Source: Flavobacterium oreochromis
GTDB taxonomy: Bacteria; Bacteroidota; Bacteroidia; Flavobacteriales; Flavobacteriaceae
Reading direction: 5' to 3'
DNA: 64,000 bases
Assembly (NCBI RefSeq): GCF_019565455.1
Contig: NZ_CP067377.1
Span: forward strand, 2,982,001-3,046,000
This document shows positions 1 through 10,022 of this stretch, piece by piece. The notes below the pieces were generated by a model. The model searched no databases, was not told the origin of the DNA, and saw nothing but the letters and a program-made list of their open reading frames with translations. The position numbers were made by a program, and so were the translations under genes. The first letter of the stretch is position 1. Each line of letters starts with the position of its first letter.

Positions 1-154
1 GTAATTGTAAATTTTTAAAACCTATTTAAATGATAAAAAAATAATTCTTTCTTATTTAAAAATAGGAGGAATGGTAAATAGTAAAGTAGCTTACTGTTTT
101 ATATTTTCGGATATCTTTTTATCATTTTGAAAAATAGAGTTTTAATCTGTTTTC

Positions 155-868
155 TTAATTTTTACTTATACTAATAATGTTTTCTACAGTTTTAACACTA
201 GAAAGTGTGGTATTATATACATATTCTACATGAATGGTTACTAGATCTCCTTTTTTAAAGTTTTAATGTCTTTTGTAAATGGTTCATTTATATCTTTTTA
301 TTGAAATCACTAATTAAAATTTGATATGTTTTTAGTTTTTCAGTGCCTGCTTGACCATTAACTATCAAATTTTTGTATTCCTTTACTCTAAAATTAGCAA
401 TATTTCCAGATTGTCCGCATTTATCAGGGCATAGAGCTGTTCTTCCTAGACATTGGTGAAAATTAATTTCGTCAAAAAAGCTGTAAAAATATGGGTAGAT
501 GTAAAAGGTTTTTTCAATTTTTGTGAACTCGTTGTAACCATTTTTCTTTTACTAATTTCTTTTATTAATGTATATTTTATACTAGATCCATCCGCAGGAG
601 GATTTTTAATTTTTTCCTCTTTGATGATTAATTCATATTCATTCCCTATTTCGTATTTAAAACCTTGTATACTACTATAAAAATATTCCCATTCTTTTTG
701 ATCTTTAGTCCATTTTACTAACATACATTGAGTTTCCATTAACCCTGTAGAGCAAGGTTTAGTTTCTGCTGAGATGTAAATGGTTTTTTTATTCGTATTA
801 TTTATTGTTTTGCAAGACATTAATGTAAATGCAAGTATTGTAATTGTAGTTAAGATGATTTGTTTCAT
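155..868 (-). CDS. DUF4377-like lipoprotein, interrupted by three frameshifts
   Basis: Predicted secreted lipoprotein of unknown function. The first 19 or so residues are a signal peptide ending in a lipobox (LMSC), so the protein should be anchored through Cys19. It is followed by a DUF4377-type domain (conserved pattern around NPPADGSS, with two early Cys). The intact frame stops at 446, but the C-terminal half continues in other frames. Adding one base in the homopolymers near 474-479, 295-299 and 251-256 joins everything into about 238 residues. The rejoined C-terminal half has a Cys cluster (CLGRTALCPDKCG) and ends at 155. The domain call is from memory of the family; the rejoining is seen directly. 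Confidence 0.6.
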
Positions 869-1188
869 TAGTAATTGTTTTAAAGGTTTAATTATCTTTA
901 TAATCTATAATACTTGTTGAAAACTTTATTGCATAAGTTTTTCGTTGTATAGTTCTAATGAAATGCTATCCAAAAGGATGCCAAAGATATTAGTAAGAAT
1001 AAAAATTAGTATATTTTAGGAAAATTATTAGATAAGAGCAGTATATTTAAAATAAGATAAAAATGATCCTAAAACATTTTGAAAGGTTACTTGATTTGTT
1101 TATTGTCAAGATAAAAAAAAAGTAAGTGAGGTTTTTAGTTCAGAATAAGAAAAAAGTATTTAAGTTAATTGTATTTTTTGTGTATCTA
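869..1188. other. Intergenic, no gene seen
   Basis: About 320 bases of AT-rich sequence between the lipoprotein and the terminator of ybaB. No reading frame with family resemblance or structured RNA was recognised. It presumably holds the promoter of the leftward lipoprotein gene. Confidence 0.5.
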
Positions 1189-1231
1189 AATAAAGGTCTC
1201 TTATAAACTTAAAAGTTATGAGACCTTTATT
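1189..1231 (-). terminator. Hairpin terminator downstream of ybaB
   Basis: AATAAAGGTCTC and GAGACCTTTATT form a perfect 12-base-pair stem, and the flanks of the loop can extend it imperfectly. It lies just after the stop of the leftward ybaB gene. Confidence 0.6.
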
Positions 1232-1254
1232 GGATAGTGTCGGTTATTTTAAGT

Positions 1255-1580
1255 TTATTTAAATAATCCATCCATTCCAGGAATATTAGGCATTCCATCT
1301 TTAGCAACGGCACCTAATTCCGCTTCATTTACCGCAGTTGCTTTTTCAATAGCTTTGTTTAAAACCATTACTAAATAGTCTTCTAATTGTTCTTTGTCTT
1401 CTAATAGACTATCATCTATTGCGATGGTTTTTATTTGGCGGTTAGCAGTTAGGGTTACTTGTAATAATCCATCACTACTTTTTTCATCTACTAAAACAGT
1501 ATCTAAACGTTTTTTAGTATCTTCAATTTTTGTTGGGTTTCTTTTAATTTACCCATCATGCCCATAATATCTCCAAACAT
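1255..1580 (-). CDS. ybaB: YbaB/EbfC family nucleoid-associated protein (one frameshift)
   Basis: Small DNA-binding protein of the YbaB/EbfC family, thought to bind DNA as a dimer and often linked to recR. The product starts [14 protein letters not shown], continues through the family's conserved beta segment ([15 protein letters not shown]) and ends in [10 protein letters not shown], about 108 residues. The frame breaks at the T run 1527-1531; one extra base restores it. A Bacteroidota -7 motif (TAAGTTTG, complement of 1606-1613) lies just upstream and is divergent from the promoter of the peptidase gene. Confidence 0.8.
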
Positions 1581-1605
1581 AATTTTTTTAGTTTTAATTT
1601 AGGTA

Positions 1606-1613
1606 CAAACTTA
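1606..1613 (-). promoter_or_regulatory. Putative -7 promoter element of ybaB
   Basis: Reads TAAGTTTG on the minus strand, matching the Bacteroidota -7 consensus TAnnTTTG, 26 bases before the ybaB ATG. Confidence 0.5.
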
Positions 1614-1634
1614 CTAATTTCATTTATGAAAGTG

Positions 1635-1642
1635 TAAATTTG
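1635..1642 (+). promoter_or_regulatory. Putative -7 promoter element of the S9 peptidase
   Basis: TAAATTTG matches TAnnTTTG and lies 20 bases before the peptidase ATG at 1662. It forms a compact divergent promoter pair with the element at 1606-1613. Confidence 0.5.
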
Positions 1643-1661
1643 CAATTCAAAAAATATAAAA

Positions 1662-3719
1662 ATGTCAAATACCATTATACCTCCTGTGGCTAAAATTGTA
1701 CCACATAAATTAGAAATTCATAATGATATACGTATCGACAATTATTATTGGTTAAATGATAGAGAAAATAAAGAGGTAATAGATTACTTAAATGCTGAGA
1801 ATACGTATTATGAACAAATGACTGCTGAGACAAAAGATTTTCAAAAGGAATTGTTTGAAGAAATGAAGTCACGTATAAAAGAAGACGAATCCTCAGTGCC
1901 GTATTTGTATAATGGTTATTGGTATATTACACGTTTTGAGAAAGGAGGAGATTATCCTATTTATTCACGTAAAAAGGTGATTTAGAGGCTCCTGAAGAAA
2001 TTTTATTTAATTGTAATGAAATGGCAAAAAAATTTGCCTATTTTCAATTAGGAGGTGTAAGTGTAAGTCCTAATAACAAGTTTGCTACTTTTGGAGTAGA
2101 TACAATAAGCCGTCGTATTTATACAGTTCAAATAAAAAATTTAGAAACGGGTGAAATTTTAGCAGATAAAATAGAGAATTGCACAGGAGGGGCTGTTTGG
2201 GCTAATGATAATGAAACAATTTTTTATACAACTAAAGACCCTGTAACACTTCGTTCTAATAAGATTTATAAGCATAAATTAGGAACTGATGTTTCTGAAG
2301 ATGTATTAGTTTTTGAAGAAAAAGATGAAACTTTTAGTGTATATATTTACAAAGAAAAATCAAAAAAATATTTAGTAATAGGTTCTCAAAGTACTATGAC
2401 GACTGAATATCAATATTTAAATGCTAATACACCAGATGAACCTTTTTAATGTTTCAAAAACGTACTCGTGGTTTAGAATATACAATTTCGCATTTTGGAG
2501 AGTATTTTTATATATTAACGAATAAGGATAAAGCAACTAATTTTAAACTTATGAAGACAGCTGAGATAGCTACTTCAAAAGATAATTGGGTAGATGTTTT
2601 AGCGCACCGAGAGGACGTTTTATTGGAAGATATTGAAATTTTTAAAGATTATTTAGTAGTTGAAGAACGTTCAAATGGATTAACACAATTACGTATAATA
2701 CCATGGAGTGGAGAAGAAGAGTATTATCTTCCTTTTGATAGTGAAACTTATACAGCTTATACTACAACTAATGTTGATTTTGATACAGAAATTCTACGTT
2801 ATGGATACCAATCCTTAAAAACACCTTCTTCTATTATTGATTTTAATATGCGTACACAAGCAAAAGAAATTAAAAAAGAACAAAAAGTTTTAGGGGGTAA
2901 ATTTGATAAGGATAATTATGAAGAAAAACGAGTATGGGCAACAGCTCGTGATGGGGTAAAAGTTCCTATTTCATTAGTTTACAGAAAAGAAGCTGAGTTT
3001 AATGGAGAAAGTCCTTTATTACAATATGCTTATGGTTCATATGGTTATTCAATGGATTGTACTTTTTCAACAACTCGTTTGAGTTTATTAGATCGTGGAT
3101 TTATTTATGCTATTGCTCATATAAGAGGAGGAGAGGATTTAGGTCGCCCTTGGTATGAAGAAGGAAAATTATTAAAAAGAAAAATACTTTTACTGATTTT
3201 ATAGATTGTTCCAAATTTTTAATTGAAAATAATTATACTTCAGCTCAACATTTGTACGCAGAAGGAGGATCTGCTGGAGGTTTATTAATGGGAGCCGTTA
3301 TTAATATGAATCCAGAATTATATAATGGAATTATTTCCGCTGTTCCATTTGTAGATGTAGTGACTACTATGTTAGATGATTCTATTCCTTTAACAACGGG
3401 AGAATACGATGAATGGGGAAATCCAAATGATAAAGAATATTATGATTATATGAAATCCTATTCACCTTATGATAATGTAGAAGCAAAAGAATATCCTAAT
3501 ATGTTAGTAACAACAGGTTTGCATGATTCTCAAGTGCAATATTGGGAGCCAGCTAAATGGGTTGCTAAGTTACGAGCAACTAAAATAGATAAAAATTTAT
3601 TATTTTTAGACACAAATATGGATACAGGACATGGTGGAGCTTCGGGTAGATTTGAAGCTTTAAAAGAAATAGCAAAAGAATTTTCGTTTTTGTTTCAACT
3701 AGAGGGAATCAAACGATAA
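1662..3719 (+). CDS. ptrB: S9 family prolyl oligopeptidase (oligopeptidase B-like), three frameshifts
   Basis: Serine peptidase of family S9A that cleaves short peptides, usually after basic residues. The N-terminal half is the beta-propeller and the C-terminal third is the alpha/beta hydrolase. The nucleophile motif GGSAGG (about 3268), the Asp region ([12 protein letters not shown]) and the His motif (TGHGG) are all present, so the triad is complete. Four frames must be joined: one base is missing in each of the runs 1971-1975, 2443-2447 and 3174-3178. The repaired protein is about 686 residues, normal for oligopeptidase B. The identical kind of defect three times points to sequencing error rather than decay. 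Confidence 0.85.
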
Positions 3720-3727
3720 AAAATTAA

Positions 3728-3735
3728 TAGCTTTG
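3728..3735 (+). promoter_or_regulatory. Putative -7 promoter element of the cysteine synthase-like gene
   Basis: TAGCTTTG fits TAnnTTTG, 34 bases before the ATG at 3769. It suggests this gene is transcribed separately from the peptidase. Confidence 0.45.
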
Positions 3736-3768
3736 TAGTTCATTATCCAGAAAAAATTAATAAACTGT

Positions 3769-4806
3769 ATGGAGACAGAAATTAAGGCTTATAACTCTAT
3801 TCTAGAATTAATAGGAAACACGCCTTTAATTAAATTAAATAAGATAACGAATTCCTTTAAAGGAAATTTTTATGCTAAAGTAGAAGCTTTTAATCCAGGA
3901 CATTCTACAAAGGATAGGATTGCTTTATACATTATTGAAGAAGCAGAGCGAAGAGGAATTTTAAAGCCCGGTGATACGATAGTAGAAACTACTTCTGGTA
4001 ATACAGGATTTAGTCTTGCTATGGTTAGTATTATAAAAGGGTATAATTGTGTTTTAGCCGTAAGTTCAAAATCATCACCTGATAAGATAGATATGCTAAA
4101 GAGTATGGGAGCAAAAGTATATGTGTGTCCTGCTCATGTTTCAGCAGATGATGAACGTTCTTATTATAATGTTGCAAAGCGCTTACATGAAGAAACCAAA
4201 GGATCTATTTATATTAATCAATATTTTAATGAATTAAATATTGAAGCACATTATAAAACAACAGGTCCAGAAATTTGGGAACAAACAAATGGTAAAGTTA
4301 CTCATATTATTGCGTGTTCAGGGACAGGAGGTACATTGTCTGGTACTGCAAAATTTTTAAAAGAACAAAACCCTGATATCAGAATTTTAGGAGTAGATGC
4401 TTATGGCTCTGTATTAAAAAAATATCATGAGACTAAAGAATTTGATTCAGAAGAAATTTACCCTTATCAAATAGAAGGATTAGGTAAAAATTTAATTCCT
4501 ACAGCTACTGATTTTGATATTATAGATTGTTTTATAAAAGTTACAGACGAGGAGAGTGCGCATATGTCTCGAAATCTAGCAAAAACAGAAGGAATTTTTG
4601 CAGGTTATACATCAGGAGCTGTTTTAGAAGCTATTAGACTATACAATGAAGAAGGGGAATTTGATAAAAATAGCGTAGTAGTAGCCATATTACCAGATCA
4701 TGGATCACGTTATATGAGTAAAGTTTATAATGATGAATGGATGCGATCTCAAGGTTTTTTTGATAGTGTGAATGCAGAGGATCAAAAAGTAGAATTTATT
4801 AAATAA
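3769..4806 (+). CDS. Cysteine synthase / cystathionine beta-synthase family PLP enzyme
   Basis: Fold-type II PLP enzyme of 345 residues that should form cysteine or cystathionine from activated serine. Seen: the PLP lysine in a HSTKDRIA motif near residue 48, the substrate loop TTSGNTG near residue 75, and the phosphate-binding GTGGTLSG loop near residue 182. There are no C-terminal CBS domains, so it is the short catalytic form. The STKDR context and the tail fit cystathionine beta-synthase-like enzymes of Bacteroidota better than classical CysK, so I leave the symbol open. The frame is intact. Confidence 0.8.
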   Translation: METEIKAYNSILELIGNTPLIKLNKITNSFKGNFYAKVEAFNPGHSTKDRIALYIIEEAERRGILKPGDTIVETTSGNTGFSLAMVSIIKGYNCVLAVSSKSSPDKIDMLKSMGAKVYVCPAHVSADDERSYYNVAKRLHEETKGSIYINQYFNELNIEAHYKTTGPEIWEQTNGKVTHIIACSGTGGTLSGTAKFLKEQNPDIRILGVDAYGSVLKKYHETKEFDSEEIYPYQIEGLGKNLIPTATDFDIIDCFIKVTDEESAHMSRNLAKTEGIFAGYTSGAVLEAIRLYNEEGEFDKNSVVVAILPDHGSRYMSKVYNDEWMRSQGFFDSVNAEDQKVEFIK

Positions 4807-4911
4807 GAAATAGACTTAATTTTTATTGCCTTGACCTATTTTAAGTGATAATGCCAAAATATAAGGATTTTATGTTAACTTCTCATTTGCTTAGTGGCAT
4901 TATATAATCTG

Positions 4912-4969
4912 ATTCGCTCTAATAGAATAAAGTTAAAATTGTATCCGACTTTAATCAATTAGAGCGAAT
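4912..4969. repeat. 58-base palindrome with two nested stems
   Basis: ATTCGCTCTAAT pairs perfectly with ATTAGAGCGAAT. Inside, after a symmetric 4-base internal loop, TAAAGT pairs with ACTTTA, leaving a 14-base loop. A weaker inverted repeat (GAGCTTTT with AAAAGCTC, 5009-5049) follows. It may be a bidirectional terminator between the PLP enzyme and DUF4494, or a small mobile palindrome. Confidence 0.5.
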
Positions 4970-5065
4970 TTTGGGCAAACTAAAATGAAGGTCTTTTTTG
5001 GTGCTTTAGAGCTTTTCTTCTTTTTGACTTTAAAAGGATATAAAAGCTCCTAGGCTATTATATAA

Positions 5066-5623
5066 TTATTCTTGATACTCTGATATAATTTCATTTTCAA
5101 ACTCCATATGGTCTATGATTTCAGTGTTAACTTCTGGTTTTGATGCTTTTAGTTTATTAAATCTTTCTACTGCTTCTAAATCATTTTCATCACCGCTAAA
5201 ATAAGGAAATACATCTACAATAGGGGATTCTGAAATGGCAGGAATAGTGTAATCTCCCATTGTATTTCTCATCGCAAGTTGTGTATTATCGTAAGCTTCA
5301 CGTACATCGTTTGCTTGTATTAATAAGTATAAGTTAGTTTTTCTTTCCTTACCACTTTCTTCATCATAAGCTATTAAGGAAACTTTTGAGCGAAACCATC
5401 GGTCTGTATTTTCAAAAGGATGAATTTCAGCATAGTTTGCTACTTTAATGTTTGTAATCTTAAATTCTTCACTCAGATAAGACATCATTTCTTGTGTAAT
5501 TCTAGATTCAGCTTCAGTATAAGATAAAGCATCTACTAAATATGGCTCTGTTGTAACTTTTTGAACACCATTTTCATCTATTTTTCTAAACTTTACTTTG
5601 CATTCGTACCAAGTTGCGCTCAT
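5066..5623 (-). CDS. DUF4494 domain-containing protein
   Basis: A 185-residue cytoplasmic protein of the DUF4494 family, common in Bacteroidota and of unknown function. It starts MSATWYECKVKF, the typical family start, so the ATG at 5623 is preferred over a longer frame from 5647. That choice is supported by a -7 element (TACATTTG, complement of 5645-5652) lying inside the longer version. The protein is acidic, with no signal peptide or membrane segment. Confidence 0.75.
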   Translation of the reverse strand: MSATWYECKVKFRKIDENGVQKVTTEPYLVDALSYTEAESRITQEMMSYLSEEFKITNIKVANYAEIHPFENTDRWFRSKVSLIAYDEESGKERKTNLYLLIQANDVREAYDNTQLAMRNTMGDYTIPAISESPIVDVFPYFSGDENDLEAVERFNKLKASKPEVNTEIIDHMEFENEIISEYQE

Positions 5624-5644
5624 AATTATATATTTTAAGGAGGG

Positions 5645-5652
5645 CAAATGTA
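5645..5652 (-). promoter_or_regulatory. Putative -7 element of the DUF4494 gene
   Basis: TACATTTG on the minus strand, matching TAnnTTTG, 22 bases before the ATG at 5623. It decides the start site. Confidence 0.5.
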
Positions 5653-5735
5653 CTTTTTTAATTCTAAATAATAAGAAGTTTAAGTAGATATGTATCTTAG
5701 TTTATAAACAATTTTTAGGATATTTTTAATATGCT

Positions 5736-6473
5736 TTATTGGTTCCAAATTTCCCAAGCTTTTTCCGCTTGTAGTACAAGCATTTCATATCCATTTTTGA
5801 TAATAGCTCCTTTTTCTTTCGCTTTTATTAGAAAAGTAGTTTTTTCTGGATTATAAATTAAGTCGTACACTAAATGATTTGATGTTATAAATTCATATGG
5901 AATTGAAGGGCAGTCTTTAATGTTAGGATAGGTTCCTAGTGGAGTACAATTAATAATAATGTTGTATTCCGTTATAATAGAAGCGTTTAATTCATTATAG
6001 CTAATTGTATTAAGTGATTGTTTTCTGGAAACAAATAGATATTCAATTCCTAAATTTTTTAAAGCATAAGCAATAGATTTTGAAGCTCCCCCTGTGCCTA
6101 GTATTAATGCTTTTTTATGATGGTCACAAAGTAAAGGAATAAGTGATTCTTGAAAGCCGTAAAAATCAGTGTTATCACCAATAAGTTCTTTCTTAGAATT
6201 GATTTTAATAGTATTAACAGCTCCTATATACTTTGCTGTTTCTGAGAGTCGATCTAATAAAGGAATTATCTCTTCTTTATAAGGAATTGTTACATTTAGA
6301 CCAATAAGATTTGGTTCGTTGATAATTATGTTTTTGAATTCATCAATTTTTTGAATATCATAATTATCATATGAAAAAAAGGATGTTAGGGATTCATTCT
6401 GAAATTTATCTTTAAAATAATTTTTAGAAAAAGAATATGAAATATTTCTACCTAATAGACCTAATTTTTTCAT
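5736..6473 (-). CDS. aroE: Shikimate dehydrogenase
   Basis: NADPH-dependent reduction of 3-dehydroshikimate to shikimate in aromatic amino acid synthesis. Seen in 245 residues: the substrate-binding SYSFSKNYF near residue 12, NVTIPYKE with the catalytic Lys near residue 66, DNTDFYGF with the paired catalytic Asp near residue 102, and the nucleotide-binding glycine loop GTGGASKS near residue 126. The length is normal for the short AroE of Bacteroidota and the frame is intact. It lies 15 bases downstream of the TPR gene and is probably cotranscribed with it. Confidence 0.92.
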   Translation of the reverse strand: MKKLGLLGRNISYSFSKNYFKDKFQNESLTSFFSYDNYDIQKIDEFKNIIINEPNLIGLNVTIPYKEEIIPLLDRLSETAKYIGAVNTIKINSKKELIGDNTDFYGFQESLIPLLCDHHKKALILGTGGASKSIAYALKNLGIEYLFVSRKQSLNTISYNELNASIITEYNIIINCTPLGTYPNIKDCPSIPYEFITSNHLVYDLIYNPEKTTFLIKAKEKGAIIKNGYEMLVLQAEKAWEIWNQ

Positions 6474-6488
6474 TAGTTATGTTATTTA

Positions 6489-7883
6489 TTATTTGTTAAA
6501 TTTAATTATTGTTTCTTGTACTATTTGTAATTCAAATACAGTAGGAAATAGTTCTTCTAATATACTTATCATTTTGAGATTGTGATGTAAAGCATTTGTT
6601 AAATGATAAAGACCTTTGGTTAGGTTATTAGTTGTATAGTATAAGCCTGCTAATCGATATTCTATTTCATAATGATCAGAAAATAGGGTATTAGCTTTTA
6701 CTAGGGTTTCGATAGCGGCTTGGTACTCACCAATAAATAATTGAGTGTCGGCCCAAAATAAAATGGTATCTAATTCTGTATCACCTAATTCTACTGCTTT
6801 TTTGTATCCTTCTTGTGCTTCTTCAAATAATGATAGTTCTTTATTTATGGCTGCATAACGTTTCCAATAGAAAGGGTTTTCTGCATCTATACTAAGGGCT
6901 TTATTAGCATAATAAAGTGCTTTTTGGTAGTTTTCTTGTCGGATATAAAAATCTGTTATAGCAATCCATCCTTTATCTAGAAGGGGGTCTTCATGAACAG
7001 TTTGATTATAATAATTTAATGCTTCTGTATTATTTCCTAATTTTTCAAAACATTTACCTATTCGTAATAAAGCATAAGAGGTAGGATCTTCTAATCGAAT
7101 GGTTTCTTGATAATTCCAAATAGCTTCTTCATAGCGTGCTAAACGCTCTAATGCTTTGGCTTTTTCCATGAAGGCTCCCATGAATTGATCGTCAATAACT
7201 GTTGCATAGTCAAAGGCTATGTAGGCATCTTGATATTGTTGTATGGTAAAGTTTAATCTACCTAATTGATGCCAAGCTATTTCGCTATAAGGATTTACTT
7301 CTATATAGTTTTTTAGGAATGAAATGGCTTCTTGGTATTGTTCTAAAAATTCAAAGCAGTAAATAACATTATACAGTCCTGATTGTTCTTGGGGTTCTTC
7401 TTCTAGACAAGCAATAAAATGTTTTTTTGCTAATTCTAGTTCATCCATAAATAAATACTCCATCCCTAAGAGGTTATGAACATCAGCATAGTCATCTGTA
7501 TATTGTAGGGCTGTTTTTAGAAATTCAACGGCTTGTTTATGATCATCTCTTTTAGAGCAAATATTTGCTTTTTGTATGAAGACTTCTTCATTTGTGGGTT
7601 CAATAGCATATAGATCATTGAGTAGCTTTTCAGCCTGTTCAAGTTTGTCTTCAAATATTAACATTTCAACTTGAACTAACTTTAACCCAAATGATTTAGG
7701 GTGTTGTTCTAGTCCTAATTTTAATGCTTTTTTAGCTAAACTAGGTTTACCAATATCCATATAATGGAGGATAATGTCCTCAAACTCTTCTGAATCAAAA
7801 AACAAAACTTTATTGGTTTTTAACATTGATTCAAATTTTGATAAGGATAAACTATAATCTTCTTCATCGTGACTCAAATGCAT
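6489..7883 (-). CDS. Tetratricopeptide repeat protein
   Basis: A 464-residue protein made almost entirely of about 34-residue TPR helices from residue 50 to the end (for example repeats beginning near AWHQLGRLNFTIQQYQDA and GWIAITDFYIRQENYQKA). There is no signal peptide, so it is likely a cytoplasmic scaffold. TPR proteins of this length directly upstream of aroE are common in Flavobacteriaceae. The partner is unknown. Confidence 0.75.
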   Translation of the reverse strand: MHLSHDEEDYSLSLSKFESMLKTNKVLFFDSEEFEDIILHYMDIGKPSLAKKALKLGLEQHPKSFGLKLVQVEMLIFEDKLEQAEKLLNDLYAIEPTNEEVFIQKANICSKRDDHKQAVEFLKTALQYTDDYADVHNLLGMEYLFMDELELAKKHFIACLEEEPQEQSGLYNVIYCFEFLEQYQEAISFLKNYIEVNPYSEIAWHQLGRLNFTIQQYQDAYIAFDYATVIDDQFMGAFMEKAKALERLARYEEAIWNYQETIRLEDPTSYALLRIGKCFEKLGNNTEALNYYNQTVHEDPLLDKGWIAITDFYIRQENYQKALYYANKALSIDAENPFYWKRYAAINKELSLFEEAQEGYKKAVELGDTELDTILFWADTQLFIGEYQAAIETLVKANTLFSDHYEIEYRLAGLYYTTNNLTKGLYHLTNALHHNLKMISILEELFPTVFELQIVQETIIKFNK

Positions 7884-8049
7884 ACTGCTAAGTTTTATTA
7901 TCCTTACTAAAAGTAGTAAAGTTACGTTTATAATTAGTTGGAAAATCTTTTGTTTTAAACAATTTAATTAATAAAATTTAGACTTCTTTAATGTTCTTTT
8001 TTTGTACAATCTATCTCATTCATAGCATCAATAATAATGCCACAGCTTT

Positions 8050-9345
8050 CTATTGTTTTTTAACTAATTCAATGTCTTGTGTTTGTAGTTTTTGATTCAG
8101 CCATTTTTTTATTTTTTTTGTATCTATCGTATTATCATCACATTCGTATAACAATACAATAAATGTTTTGGTGCTATCTGTGTTGGTATTAATGAGATGT
8201 TTTCCTAATGATACATTTTTTAGTTCAGGAAATAAGATAGCAATTTCTTCTAGAGTTTCATTATTAGAAATTTTATATTCGTTTAATTCTTTTTGTAATT
8301 TAGTTATTAAAAGATCTTTTTGATCGGATGTTTTGTTTCGAATCCCGATTTCATTTAAAATTTCATCTTTTAAATCTTTAGGATCTTGTTTAATTTCTAT
8401 TACGGTATTTGTTATTTCGTATTTAGAAAGTTTTTCATTTAATAATTTAGTTTCGTTTTTACTGAATTTTTTACTCAAAAAAGCAAGTTCTATTGTTTTT
8501 GGATTGGTATTATATATAGTTTTTTTATAAATAATAGTATATCCTTTATTTGTTAATTCATGTGTTAAGAAATCTTCTATTTTTTGGTTGTATTTATTTT
8601 CTTGAAGTAAGCTATATGCCATATAGCAACTTGGAATTATCATGATTAAAATTAAAATTGAAATTCCATAACGAATTTGTTTTTCAAATTTTTGATTGAG
8701 TGTTTTTATGGGGTTATAATTGAGGTATTTAAGAACTAAAAAGGTTGAAATACAAATAAAGAAACAGTTGATTGAGTATAAATAAATAGCTCCTAGAAAA
8801 TATGAAAAATTACTAATAGCCAGTCCATGCCCAGCTGTGCAAAGAGGAGGCATTAATGCAGTGGCAATAGCTACCCCTGGTATTGGATTACCTTTTTCTA
8901 CTCTTGTAATAGCAATTACTCCAACTAAACCTCCAAAAAAAGCAATTATTACATCATAAATATTTGGAGATGTTCTGGCTAATAATTCAGAATTTGTATC
9001 TTTAAAGGGACTAAAATAAAAATAAATTGTAGCTACAGTTAGGCTTAGTATTGTAGCTATTAATAAATTTTTAGCAGATTTTTTTAATAACTCAAAATCA
9101 TAAATAGCTAAAGAAAAACCAGCTCCAACTATAGGTCCCATAAGAGGAGAAATGAGCATTGCTCCTATAATTACCGCTGTAGAATTTACATTTAGACCCA
9201 CGCAGGCTATTACTATTGCACAAGCTAATGTCCATAAGTTAGATCCTCTGAATGAAATATTAGATTTTACAGTTTCTAAAACTTTTTCTTGTTTTTCTTC
9301 GCCTTTATTTAAGTTGATAAAGTCATAAATTTTTTTCTCAATCAT
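8050..9345 (-). CDS. DUF389 (TIGR00341-like) membrane protein
   Basis: Integral membrane protein of 431 residues. The N-terminal half has several hydrophobic helices with the family's conserved glycine-rich segments (IIGAMLISPLMGPIVG, ATALMPPLCTAGHGLA); the C-terminal half is soluble. The function is unknown. The stop at 8050 directly follows an A6 run; one added base would extend the frame to 7988 with about 21 further residues containing two Cys, so the true C-terminus may be longer. Confidence 0.75.
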   Translation of the reverse strand: MIEKKIYDFINLNKGEEKQEKVLETVKSNISFRGSNLWTLACAIVIACVGLNVNSTAVIIGAMLISPLMGPIVGAGFSLAIYDFELLKKSAKNLLIATILSLTVATIYFYFSPFKDTNSELLARTSPNIYDVIIAFFGGLVGVIAITRVEKGNPIPGVAIATALMPPLCTAGHGLAISNFSYFLGAIYLYSINCFFICISTFLVLKYLNYNPIKTLNQKFEKQIRYGISILILIMIIPSCYMAYSLLQENKYNQKIEDFLTHELTNKGYTIIYKKTIYNTNPKTIELAFLSKKFSKNETKLLNEKLSKYEITNTVIEIKQDPKDLKDEILNEIGIRNKTSDQKDLLITKLQKELNEYKISNNETLEEIAILFPELKNVSLGKHLINTNTDSTKTFIVLLYECDDNTIDTKKIKKWLNQKLQTQDIELVKKQ

Positions 9346-9569
9346 TTGCTTGTTTTATTTTATAAATTCTAGCTGCTTGTTTACTAATAAAGATAGCTTT
9401 ATGTAAATATAAAGCAAAAACTAATGGGTACAAAATAGGTGTAATTTTTTTAAAAAAATAAATAAAATTAAGCTTTAAGTAAAGTTATTTTATAATTTGA
9501 TTATAAATATATTATACTTTTTTATTTTAATTATTTATTGAGTTTTATAATTCTATTTTTAAAAGATAT

Positions 9570-10022
9570 TTAATGTTGATTTATATCATGATATTGCCAT
9601 AGAACATTTACTAATTTCCACTTTCCATTTAGTTTTATTATGTGCATATAATCTATCCATTCATCTGCTATTAATTTTAAAGAAGCAATGCGATTTGAAA
9701 CGTCTAAAAAAATAATATCTTTTTTAGGATTTTTAGGGAATTTATTTCCTTTTTTATTATATGATTCAGCTAATAAAACCATAGATTCAGTAGTAGTTTC
9801 TCTTAGAAAATCTTTTTCTGTAGATTTGTCTTTCCAAAAGGTTCTTTTTACCATTCTAGGATGTAAAGCTTGTTCCATTTGTGAAGGATTAGGATTATGT
9901 TGTGATTCAATATAATCTAAAGCTACTTTTTTTATTTCTAAACTGTCTTGTTTGGTTTGTCCGTAGGATAGTGAAGAAATGGAAAAAATAGAAAAAATAA
10001 AAAGTAGATTCTGTAATTTCAT
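9570..10022 (-). CDS. Secreted NTF2-like (putative lumazine-binding) protein
   Basis: A 150-residue protein with a signal peptide (hydrophobic stretch then LSYGQ, cleavage near residue 21). The rest resembles the Lumazine_bd_2 / SnoaL-like NTF2 fold: an early helix with LEIKKVALDYIESQ, then HPRMVKRTF and a terminal DEWIDYMHIIKLNGKWKLV strand pair. The fold assignment is from pattern memory and the substrate is unknown. It appears monocistronic. Confidence 0.65.
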   Translation of the reverse strand: MKLQNLLFIFSIFSISSLSYGQTKQDSLEIKKVALDYIESQHNPNPSQMEQALHPRMVKRTFWKDKSTEKDFLRETTTESMVLLAESYNKKGNKFPKNPKKDIIFLDVSNRIASLKLIADEWIDYMHIIKLNGKWKLVNVLWQYHDINQH

